The notes beneath the pieces are model-generated. The model did no database searches, was not told the DNA's origin, and saw only the letters and a program-made list of their open reading frames with translations. From contig JAEOTI010000522.1 of NCBI GenBank assembly GCA_016839955.1, forward strand, positions 1 to 6,049: a DNA stretch of 6,049 nt, written 5' to 3'. Numbering within the stretch: position 1 is the first letter of the stretch; every line of letters starts with the position of its first letter. A program made the position numbers and the translations under genes. This stretch comes from Candidatus Hodarchaeota archaeon. GTDB taxonomy: Archaea > Asgardarchaeota > Heimdallarchaeia > Hodarchaeales > YT1-057. Below, piece after piece: positions 1 to 5,343 of the stretch.

Positions 1-1
1 A

Positions 2-337
2 ATAATTGGAATAACTGAATTAGAGAATAAAATGAAATTAACTAAAGATGTTATAAAGCGACAGGTAGGTTCTTCTTTGGATAACGTCGAATTTATACAA
101 GTCTCAATGCAAAATAAATTATCACAATCGGTAATTGTATTAATAATTTTAATTCCTCAAACAAAGAATGTTATTAGTGTCATGGATGAGAGAAAAATGG
201 TTTCATATCCTGTTCGGTCTGAATCTGGACTAGATAGGGAAACTAATCCATTATATTTAGAGTCGAAGAAATCTTCAATTGGTTCAGACAACTTCTTATT
301 CATAGAATTAATCTCGAAGTTCTTAACAGCAAATTAG
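2..337 (+). CDS. Hypothetical protein, probably 5'-truncated by the window edge
   Basis: I do not recognise the family. The first ATG is at base 32 and would give 101 residues. The same frame is open back to base 2 (reading IIGITELENK before that Met) and no clear Shine-Dalgarno site precedes the ATG, so the gene may begin outside the window. From the ATG, residues 1-30 are mixed-charge and probably helical. A hydrophobic strand-like stretch, VIVLIILIP, lies at about residues 34-42. The rest is polar and ends in a short amphipathic helix, FLFIELISKFL. One hydrophobic strand is too short and too interrupted to claim a membrane segment. The gene converges on the RHH gene, with 71 bases between the stops. 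That it is a real gene is likely but not certain; no function is proposed. Confidence 0.5.
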   Translation: MIGITELENKMKLTKDVIKRQVGSSLDNVEFIQVSMQNKLSQSVIVLIILIPQTKNVISVMDERKMVSYPVRSESGLDRETNPLYLESKKSSIGSDNFLFIELISKFLTAN

Positions 338-385
338 ACTAATATCATATTTAACCAGTTTTAAAATTTCAATCTTCTTTAACTT

Positions 386-393
386 AAAAAAAA
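386..393 (-). terminator. Oligo-T terminator after the RHH gene
   Basis: Eight A on the plus strand read as eight T on the minus strand, 15 bases past the TAA stop of the RHH gene. T-runs are the usual archaeal termination signal. No strong hairpin precedes it, as is normal in archaea. T-rich patches on the other strand of the same 71-base convergent gap could stop the facing gene. Confidence 0.45.
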
Positions 394-408
394 GGATCTT
401 TGTATCTA

Positions 409-747
409 TTATTTTTTTAGAATAAGGATTTCCTTTATCTTTTTTCTTGCAAAATCTCTTTCAGAAGGTGCAAGTATTTGAGAACCGCTAATTTCTACCA
501 ATGCATCAAGAGAAACACTCCCCATATTTGCAAGAATTCCTATGGCTTCTGTTCTTTCAGAGGGTAATAAATATTCATCAAGTACTTGGTTCTTCATTTT
601 TTGAACAAAGTCACTATGAGTCCATAATTCAATTGCTTCTTCTACTGCTTTTTGTAGATCTCCTTTTCTTCCACCAAGTCTTTTTATTATTTCAATTCTA
701 AATTCATTTTCAAGTTTATCTGAGATTGTTGCATCAATTCTACCCAC
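409..747 (-). CDS. Ribbon-helix-helix DNA-binding protein with helical C-terminal domain
   Basis: A 112-residue protein, probably a transcription regulator. Residues 1-43 fit an archaeal RHH (CopG/MetJ-like) fold: strand GRIDATIS (2-9), helix A (about 10-23, KLENEFRIEIIKRL), a GGRKGD turn (25-30) and helix B (30-43, ending in EEAIELW). The openings MGRIDxTI and KGDLxxAxEEAIxLW are typical of small archaeal RHH proteins. Residues 45-110 are helical. A segment from LLPSERTEAIGILANMG to the C-terminus resembles one HEAT-like helix pair and could serve for dimer or partner contact. The start is GTG. A TATA box centred about 25 bases upstream predicts transcription from or next to this GTG, so the mRNA is probably leaderless. 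An inverted repeat touching the TATA box suggests self-repression. No toxin gene lies next to it, so an antitoxin role is not supported. The RHH call is fairly sure; the HEAT-like reading is weak. Confidence 0.78.
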   Translation of the reverse strand: MGRIDATISDKLENEFRIEIIKRLGGRKGDLQKAVEEAIELWTHSDFVQKMKNQVLDEYLLPSERTEAIGILANMGSVSLDALVEISGSQILAPSERDFARKKIKEILILKK

Positions 748-767
748 TGGTAATCCCTATCTACTAC

Positions 768-777
768 TTATATATAA
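768..777 (-). promoter_or_regulatory. TATA box of the RHH gene
   Basis: TTATATATAA reads the same on both strands. Its centre is about 25 bases upstream of the GTG start at 747 (minus strand), the standard archaeal TATA-to-start-site distance. This predicts a leaderless transcript. Confidence 0.6.
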
Positions 778-800
778 CCACTTTTATAACTTGTGGTTAT
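774..800. promoter_or_regulatory. Inverted repeat, candidate operator for the RHH protein
   Basis: ATAACCAC at 774-781 and GTGGTTAT at 793-800 form a perfect 8 bp inverted repeat with an 11-base spacer, so centres are 19 bp apart. It overlaps the distal end of the TATA box and covers the place where TFB would contact the promoter. A smaller palindrome, TTAT-GTG-ATAA, follows at 797-807. RHH dimers bind repeated short half-sites as cooperative arrays, so autorepression is the simplest reading. Binding itself is inferred. Confidence 0.5.
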
Positions 801-1098
801 GTGATAAACCGATTATCCACCTATACACTAATATTCATGTATTTATTTGAAGTTTGGAATAGAATTTTAGGTTATGAACTGTTGAATTATACTTTAGGAC
901 AAAAGAAATGACTTCTCACAACTAAAAAATCTTCTATAATATAGAAAGCAAATTAATAAGTCACCTCAGGACCAACAGGTTTAAATTCAAGGTTTTTCAT
1001 GTCGAGATGTCAAACCACCTGAAAAATCCAGCATATCATTAATAATGGGTTAGATTGGCACTATACTAATAGTTTGTACCTAAGAATACTCTATTTCA

Positions 1099-1111
1099 TT
1101 GATTGAATCAA
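1099..1111. repeat. 13-base palindrome
   Basis: TTGATT-G-AATCAA is a perfect inverted repeat around one central base. It lies about 110 bases upstream of the nuclease gene in otherwise empty sequence. It could be a regulator site, but in AT-rich DNA a palindrome this short can arise by chance. Confidence 0.3.
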
Positions 1112-1138
1112 ATTTAATCTTAATTTTCTGCAAAATCA

Positions 1139-1196
1139 CTTTTCCTCTGTTTTCTCTTCTTTACTCTTCTAACTCCTAAATTTCCGTTCTTTCGCC
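1139..1196 (+). other. Long pyrimidine-rich tract
   Basis: The first 32 bases (1139-1170) contain only two purines, and the C/T bias continues with short breaks to about 1196. T/C-rich tracts of this type often end archaeal transcripts, so this may close an unseen RNA coming from the left. It could also simply insulate the nuclease promoter that follows within 30 bases. Confidence 0.4.
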
Positions 1197-1204
1197 AAAA
1201 GGCG

Positions 1205-2902
1205 TTGCCTAAAAGGTTTAAAGATATATATAGTATGTACAATCATATATTATTGGTGAGTGTTGTGATATCAATACCACAATCCTCGAAAAATTTGGTA
1301 AATCATCCTATATTTGAGATTGAGAATATCACTAGTCCCCCAAGGAAAGGAGAAATTGTTTTACGTGTTACTAAATCCTCAATAGATTCTATTAGTAACT
1401 ATTTTGGATCAGAAATCTTAGTGGGAGATTGGTTTACAATAAAAGCTCAAAATTCAAATAATACATCTACTCTATTTGCAGAAGACCTTGTAAAAGTAAG
1501 TGGAAAGACTTCTCTTCAGCTTTCAAAAGGATTAAACCGTTATCTCAAAATTCCACCAAATCAAAAATTTATAATTTCCCCCTTAGAACATATTCATCGT
1601 GAGTCTGATCCCAAAATACGTAACGAATGCCCCTACATTGCTCGACTATACTTTTATCGTAACTCAGTTGTATCAAACGTTCCTGGGAGAGTTCGTGAAT
1701 ATCTTAATCTTGAAAGCAATTCATCAGTTGAGTTTGAAACAGAGCAATTCAATATTCAAACAAAAATTCAGGGAGAAGGAAAATTAACAATTCCAAGAGA
1801 AGATTTTCCGTTTAATCCAAGACAAAAAATGATTCATGAGCAAGTCCATTTAGAACGCTTAAATTCAATTCCAAAATTATCTATGCCATTGAATCCTCAA
1901 TCATTTCAGATTCAGAAGGATTCCATTTCTGGAGGTACAGGTAAAAAGCCTTTCTACGTCCTGCTAACATCCCAAGAAGTAAGTAGGTTTCGATCATCTC
2001 ATGGTTACTTATTCCAAGATGATCTTGTCCATGGTACTCTCAAAAATTGTCGTTCTGGGAAACAAACAACTTTTCTGGTTCCAATCCAAGCACAAATGAG
2101 ATTTTATTTCTCGCTTCCATTAGTAAAGAAGTGCGATATCCAACAAGGTGACCCAATCAGTCTTAAAATTAATAAAATTTTTCAACGACGATCTCTCGGG
2201 CAGTTTTCCTCGAAGTTATCATTTGATGTGAATTATACCCGTTATTCTTATGAATCACGAATTACTCTACCTATTTCAATCACTGAGCTCTTTGGATTGA
2301 AAAAACACGATCTGTTAAAGTTGTCATTGAATGGTCAATGTTTCACACTGAAGATCTGTAGCAAGAGAAGAGTTATTATTTCAGGAAAATGTCCTTTAGG
2401 TTTATTACCAGGATCTCAAAAAGTAATAACAGTCTCTCTTACAAAAATTGGAAAGAAAGGAAAAATTAAACGCCTCCAAAGACTAGGAAAGAAGCATACC
2501 AATCTCAAATCAATCATTCAAACTTTAATTGCTAAGAATTTAATCCCAGAAATTCAGTCTGTGGATCAAATAGAGCCACGTTATACCAATGATGAAAACT
2601 CTATTGTTCAACCTGATTTAAGAGTCATTCTGAGAGAGAATAAACTAGCACATGTGGAAATTAAAGCATTTAATTCATTAGCAAGGATAGGTCTAAAATA
2701 TGAGGGCCAATTCAAAAAATATTATTCCCTAGGACTCCCCTTGATCCTGATAACTACAACATCGATTTCTAATATTGATCCAAGACTGCATAACTATTTC
2801 ATTAAGATAATTGCTTTCGAACATCTTGAGGAAATTATTAGAAAATCTAACTTACTAGATTTCCAAGTACAACTAGAAAACATTCGGAAGCGAATTCAAT
2901 GA
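1205..2902 (+). CDS. AbrB-like repeat protein with C-terminal PD-(D/E)XK nuclease-like domain
   Basis: A 565-residue protein if started at TTG 1205. In-frame ATG 1235, TTG 1253 and GTG 1256 are alternatives, and a TATA box at 1224-1232 favours 1253 or 1256 (about 549 or 548 residues). Residues 49-411 contain a recurring pattern of beta strand, short proline-bearing turn, helix and a 'GD/xxD plus strand' ending, like AbrB/MazE swapped-hairpin modules. The clearest are 349-376 (SRITLPISITELFGL), 146-179 (SVVSNVPGRVREYLNL), 100-128 and 298-322. A basic linker spans 413-435. Residues 436-565 look like a PD-(D/E)XK nuclease: P470-D471, E485-I-K487 in VEIKAF, then Q502-F-K-K-Y506, matching the QhXXY motif of RecB/Cas4-type nucleases. 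I infer DNA binding by the repeats and DNA cleavage by the C-terminus. The stop overlaps the next gene by 4 bases (ATGA), implying translational coupling. The nuclease motif is fairly clear; the AbrB reading is by eye. Confidence 0.72.
   Translation: MPKRFKDIYSMYNHILLVSVVISIPQSSKNLVNHPIFEIENITSPPRKGEIVLRVTKSSIDSISNYFGSEILVGDWFTIKAQNSNNTSTLFAEDLVKVSGKTSLQLSKGLNRYLKIPPNQKFIISPLEHIHRESDPKIRNECPYIARLYFYRNSVVSNVPGRVREYLNLESNSSVEFETEQFNIQTKIQGEGKLTIPREDFPFNPRQKMIHEQVHLERLNSIPKLSMPLNPQSFQIQKDSISGGTGKKPFYVLLTSQEVSRFRSSHGYLFQDDLVHGTLKNCRSGKQTTFLVPIQAQMRFYFSLPLVKKCDIQQGDPISLKINKIFQRRSLGQFSSKLSFDVNYTRYSYESRITLPISITELFGLKKHDLLKLSLNGQCFTLKICSKRRVIISGKCPLGLLPGSQKVITVSLTKIGKKGKIKRLQRLGKKHTNLKSIIQTLIAKNLIPEIQSVDQIEPRYTNDENSIVQPDLRVILRENKLAHVEIKAFNSLARIGLKYEGQFKKYYSLGLPLILITTTSISNIDPRLHNYFIKIIAFEHLEEIIRKSNLLDFQVQLENIRKRIQ
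1224..1232 (+). promoter_or_regulatory. TATA box inside the annotated 5' end of the nuclease gene
   Basis: ATATATATA preceded by TTTAAAG looks like a BRE plus TATA pair. Its centre is 25 to 28 bases before TTG 1253 and GTG 1256, both in frame, so a leaderless mRNA could start there. If this promoter is real, TTG 1205 and ATG 1235 are not used by its transcript. Confidence 0.4.
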
Positions 2903-3540
2903 CTTCAAATCTACGTATTTGGTCCAATGAAGAAATAGATGAGAAAAATTTGTGTAATGTCATTAATTTTGTAAAAGAACTAGCTAGTGGGTTCTTAATT
3001 AAAACAAAAGAAGAGAAAAACGTCAAATCAATCACAATTTTTCTTGGAAGATTTCCCCTAAGATTCGACAAGCAATTTGATTCTAATGATGATATTAGTA
3101 GTTATCATTTTATGGGATCATTTTCTCTCTCTGAAGATGAAGACCCAGTTTATGGAGATGAAATTGGTAGTGAATCTTTCATATTATTATTAGCTCGAGA
3201 ATTATCAAAGACTCAGAAAATTAACATCTCATTTCATTGCCTTAATCATGGAGTAGAAGAATTTCAGTTTTTTGATGGACAGTTGGTCTTAGCTCTAGGC
3301 ATCATAACTTCAAAAACTAAGGGTGATACATTTTCTTTCTTTTTTAGATTTAATGGTAAAGAGGATGAAATATTAACAACTCAAGATGTAGTCCTAAAAT
3401 CAATTGACGAATTGATTCAATTTCAACAAGAACGTCCAGATTTATCAAGAAAATTACAGATTTTGATTGATCTAGTTCATGGTTTGCCCTCAGATGATAC
3501 TGAAATGGATTTTCTATGGCAAACATGGGAAGTGGAATGA
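2899..3540 (+). CDS. Acidic protein of unknown family, coupled to the nuclease
   Basis: 213 residues; I do not recognise a family. The protein is strongly acidic, with roughly 38 Asp/Glu against 21 Lys/Arg by hand count. It appears as an alpha/beta or beta-rich fold: helix 12-35, strand VKSITIFLG (42-50), an acidic loop with DDISS and SEDEDP (61-83), helix 91-103, strands around 108-114, 121-137 and 144-152, and a C-terminal helical part (162-195) ending in WQTWEVE. There is no signal peptide or membrane segment. Its ATG overlaps the nuclease stop as ATGA, the tightest coupling in the window, which usually means the two products work together in fixed amounts. Possible roles are a nuclease partner, a DNA-mimic inhibitor or an immunity-like factor. 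These are inferences from charge and coupling only; no motif supports any one of them. Confidence 0.7.
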   Translation: MTSNLRIWSNEEIDEKNLCNVINFVKELASGFLIKTKEEKNVKSITIFLGRFPLRFDKQFDSNDDISSYHFMGSFSLSEDEDPVYGDEIGSESFILLLARELSKTQKINISFHCLNHGVEEFQFFDGQLVLALGIITSKTKGDTFSFFFRFNGKEDEILTTQDVVLKSIDELIQFQQERPDLSRKLQILIDLVHGLPSDDTEMDFLWQTWEVE

Positions 3541-3589
3541 AAATGACAAAATTAGATCTACAAAAGGGTAATTTCATACTATTGTAGTA

Positions 3590-3594
3590 GAGGG
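3590..3594 (+). promoter_or_regulatory. Shine-Dalgarno site for the gene at 3605
   Basis: GAGGG lies 10 bases before ATG 3605 and complements the CCUCC end of archaeal 16S rRNA. It supports that start. The 64-base gap upstream has no obvious TATA box, so the gene is probably read on the same mRNA as the two before it. Confidence 0.45.
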
Positions 3595-3604
3595 ATTAGA
3601 AGGA

Positions 3605-4204
3605 ATGGCTCGTCCCAAAAATCGGATGAAGAACCCAAAGTTGTATCATGCACAGCAAATTCGAGAGTCTATAAATACTACATGGCAGGAGACAGCTGTT
3701 TCCCAACAACTTCATAAAAATAGCATTAATTTCGTTTGGCAACCACCATTTCTGATCCATGGTCGCGAATTAATTGTTGATTTTCTCGTCAAATCACCTC
3801 GAGGTATTCCAGTTGCGATAGAGTGTTCAACTACCTCACAACGCCTTTCCCAATTGCGAAGGGTCGCTGATAAGTTGGATAACAGATTTCGTTTGTTGAA
3901 GGATTATTATGCTATTGGAACAATCGCAGTCCTCACCTCTGAGTCAAGCTCAGATTTTCACATAAAAGAGGTGTTACAAGAGTTCCAAAAAACTCTTGCA
4001 CACACTGATTTAGTCATAATTGAACCAGAACAAATAATTTCTGCTATTGTAGTTACAGGGGAGAAAGTATTCAAAGATTTAGCTAGTAAAAAGGTACCAA
4101 TGATAGAATCATTTTCAGAGGATGAGATGTATTCATCATCTAGTTTTGTTGTTCAAAAGCGTTCGATATCGGATCTTCAGACATTTTTTAATCGTTCAGG
4201 ATAA
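3605..4204 (+). CDS. Restriction-endonuclease-fold protein with altered ExK motif
   Basis: 199 residues. Residues 25-115 follow the layout of small archaeal PD-(D/E)XK proteins. There is a helix with E29 (WQETAVSQQL), then strand NFVWQPPF (42-49), strand ELIVDFLV (55-62) carrying D59, and strand PVAIECS (69-75) carrying E73. A basic helix RLSQLRRVADKLDNRFRLLK (80-99) and strand TIAVLTSE (106-113) follow. The usual ExK lysine is Ser75 (E73-C74-S75). K/R residues on the next helix could replace it, or the protein may bind DNA without cutting. The N-terminus (MARPKNRMKNPK) is basic, fitting DNA contact. The tail (165-199) is acidic then Ser-rich and probably flexible. It follows the acidic gene after 64 bases on the same strand. 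The fold call is moderately sure, activity is unknown, and a Vsr-like or Holliday-junction-type role cannot be told apart from sequence. Confidence 0.62.
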   Translation: MARPKNRMKNPKLYHAQQIRESINTTWQETAVSQQLHKNSINFVWQPPFLIHGRELIVDFLVKSPRGIPVAIECSTTSQRLSQLRRVADKLDNRFRLLKDYYAIGTIAVLTSESSSDFHIKEVLQEFQKTLAHTDLVIIEPEQIISAIVVTGEKVFKDLASKKVPMIESFSEDEMYSSSSFVVQKRSISDLQTFFNRSG

Positions 4205-4206
4205 TT

Positions 4207-4279
4207 ATATTGAATATTTTTCTTAAATTCGCCTTTAAGTTCATATTGAATGCCTTGATATAGAACAATATTCAATTGT
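4207..4279. repeat. Repeated ATATTGAAT words and inverted copy
   Basis: ATATTGAAT occurs at 4207-4215 and 4243-4251, 36 bp apart. ATTGAATATT (4209-4218) has a perfect 10 bp inverted partner, AATATTCAAT, at 4267-4276. The last copy sits inside ACAAT-ATTCA-ATTGT (4265-4279), itself a small inverted repeat. The set begins just past the stop of the upstream gene. It could form the end structure of that transcript or be a cluster of regulator sites. The AT-rich background lowers its weight. Confidence 0.4.
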
Positions 4280-4337
4280 TTTATCTTTTTCACTTTCACA
4301 ATCAAACCATCAAGATTTTCGAATTTCAATAAAAAAG

Positions 4338-4366
4338 GACTTAGGAAAACAGAATTCTTCTAAGTC
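4338..4366. repeat. Hairpin-forming inverted repeat upstream of the winged-helix gene
   Basis: GACTTAG (4338-4344) pairs perfectly with CTAAGTC (4360-4366). A G-U and an A-U pair extend it to a 9 bp stem with an 11-base loop. It ends 31 bases before the TATA box of the next gene, a usual distance for an archaeal activator or repressor site. It could instead be an RNA hairpin at the end of the upstream transcript, but no T-run follows. Confidence 0.4.
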
Positions 4367-4397
4367 AATTTGAGTAAAATAAGTAAAATTGGATAGG

Positions 4398-4406
4398 TTT
4401 ATATAA
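4398..4406 (+). promoter_or_regulatory. TATA box for the winged-helix / NYN RNase unit
   Basis: TTTATATAA is a near-consensus archaeal TATA element. A start site about 26 bases from its centre would fall near 4428, leaving a leader of about 9 bases before GTG 4437. An in-frame stop at 4404-4406 rules out a start further upstream. Confidence 0.55.
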
Positions 4407-4436
4407 TTAGTCAGAATAGGCACCTTTAGAGATAAG

Positions 4437-5318
4437 GTGTCAACTGTGCCCAAAGGAATACCGCTTAAAGAACTCGATAGAAGTGTAACAGACGATAAAT
4501 CAGTCCATGAATTCTTCAAAAAACATTCACAATCGGCATTTACGATAAATATGTTGCTAGAAGAAGGGTTCAGCACTAATGTCCGGAAAGTTGTAAATAG
4601 ACTTTTGGAAAAAGGATCTCTCCAAAAGAGTTCTGTAAATATTGATGGAAAAAGGTGGGAAGCAGCTTACTATTTAACACAAATATCTTCGAATTTCATT
4701 GTAAAGAAAGTTCAAAATAACGACGCAGATCAAAGTGGTTGGAAAATTGTAAACATAGAGGTTAATGGATTCGAGATTGAAACAGAATTTAACTATGATT
4801 CTGACGATTGCTTATTTTGGGTGAATTTGACTATCCAACCTGAAACAGATGTGAAAATCCTCTATTGGGATTCTGATGAAAAAATACATTCAGTCCTATT
4901 TTCAGAAATAAGTCCAATTTTGAAGGACAAGAATAATTTAACCTTAGAAATTAATCTTGAAGAAGATTTTGATGGTCATTTTGAGATTACTCATTCAGGT
5001 AATAGGAAAAAAGAGTCGAAAAGACGTTCACGAATTATTGGAGAAGAATTTACACAATTTGCTGGCCCTATTGGATTTAATTTCGAAGTTAATTCCTCAA
5101 AACGTTTTATCCTCATAAAAGCAATAAAATCGAATGAAGATGAAGACGAAGACGATTATGAGGAAGACGAAGACAATTATGAGGAAGAAGAAGATGAAGA
5201 TGATTATGAGGAAGAGCATATCCAAATTGATTCTATTGGGCTTGGTGAGTGGGATGAGGATGAAGAGGAATTTGAAGAACTAATAGAAAATGGATCGCAT
5301 ATTCTCCTACTTTTTTAA
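4437..5318 (+). CDS. Winged-helix protein with repetitive acidic C-terminal tail
   Basis: 293 residues from GTG 4437; GTG 4446 is a possible second start. Residues 22-82 fit a winged helix-turn-helix: helix SVHEFFKKH, helix FTINMLLEEG, recognition helix TNVRKVVNRLLEKGSL and a wing ending RWEAAYYLTQ. Residues 101-187 are strand-rich (GWKIVNIEVNGFEIETEF, LFWVNLTI, FEITHSG) and not recognised. A basic cluster RKKESKRRSR (190-199) comes before another strand-rich part (209-231). The tail has two acidic blocks, 234-260 and 271-284; the first repeats a DDYEE / DNYEE / DDYEEE unit. The acidic tail could bind basic proteins or mask the DNA-binding face. The protein lies 25 bases before the NYN RNase, so the two are probably co-transcribed. 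It is likely a DNA- or nucleic-acid-binding protein; its target is unknown. Confidence 0.72.
   Translation: MSTVPKGIPLKELDRSVTDDKSVHEFFKKHSQSAFTINMLLEEGFSTNVRKVVNRLLEKGSLQKSSVNIDGKRWEAAYYLTQISSNFIVKKVQNNDADQSGWKIVNIEVNGFEIETEFNYDSDDCLFWVNLTIQPETDVKILYWDSDEKIHSVLFSEISPILKDKNNLTLEINLEEDFDGHFEITHSGNRKKESKRRSRIIGEEFTQFAGPIGFNFEVNSSKRFILIKAIKSNEDEDEDDYEEDEDNYEEEEDEDDYEEEHIQIDSIGLGEWDEDEEEFEELIENGSHILLLF
5151..5213 (+). repeat. Three-copy 15-base repeat encoding the acidic DxYEE unit
   Basis: GAY-RAT-TAT-GAG-GAA occurs at 5151-5165, 5172-5186 and 5199-5213, separated by GA-rich acidic codons. Copy starts are 21 and 27 bases apart, both multiples of three, so expansion or loss keeps the frame. The near-identity of codons, not just residues, points to recent slippage or duplication. 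Confidence 0.7.
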
Positions 5319-5329
5319 TGAGAAAAACT

Positions 5330-5335
5330 GGGGGG
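5330..5335 (+). promoter_or_regulatory. G-run Shine-Dalgarno site that fixes the NYN RNase start
   Basis: Six G lie 8 bases before ATG 5344 and can pair with CCUCC through one G-U wobble. This favours 5344 over the earlier in-frame ATG at 5290, which lies inside the upstream gene. Confidence 0.5.
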
Positions 5336-5343
5336 TTATAGAA

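Larger units (their letters stand above)
801..1204. other. Gene-free region between divergent units
   Basis: About 400 bases with no convincing gene. It holds the distal side of the RHH operator, then unremarkable AT-rich sequence. Weak stem possibilities occur near 965-1022, where TCAGG pairs with CCTGA and GGTTT (991-995) with AAACC (1012-1016). A 13-base palindrome lies at 1099-1111 and a pyrimidine tract starts at 1139. CGCC-AAAA-GGCG at 1193-1204 is a tiny perfect hairpin directly before the TTG start of the next gene. I looked for tRNA T-arms and for C/D box motifs and found none convincing. Confidence 0.5.

Noticed and set aside
501..701. 66-codon plus-strand frame rich in Leu and Phe
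   Set aside because: Antisense to the RHH coding sequence. The apparent hydrophobic protein is the complement of Lys/Glu-rich helices.
726..911. 61-codon plus-strand frame
   Set aside because: It begins inside the RHH gene and runs through that gene's TATA box and operator repeat. The translation is Tyr/Leu/Ile-rich low-complexity of the type expected from AT-rich non-coding DNA.
961..1030. tRNA-like T-arm (GGTTTAAATTC)
   Set aside because: No acceptor stem, anticodon arm or D-arm can be fitted around it, and the T-arm lacks pairing GC bases.
2847..3071. 74-codon minus-strand frame across the nuclease/acidic gene junction
   Set aside because: A shadow of two well-supported overlapping genes; no promoter or ribosome site faces it.
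3541..3604. Possible promoter between the acidic gene and the second nuclease
   Set aside because: No convincing TATA element is present. A GAGGG ribosome site suggests internal translation on a shared mRNA instead.
4310..4576. 88-codon minus-strand frame
   Set aside because: It covers the promoter and the winged-helix coding region of the gene at 4437 on the opposite strand, is Ser/Leu-rich and has no recognisable motif.
5290..5343. 18-residue N-terminal extension of the NYN RNase
   Set aside because: It overlaps the end of the winged-helix gene, and the G-run ribosome site and the family's first strand both point to ATG 5344.
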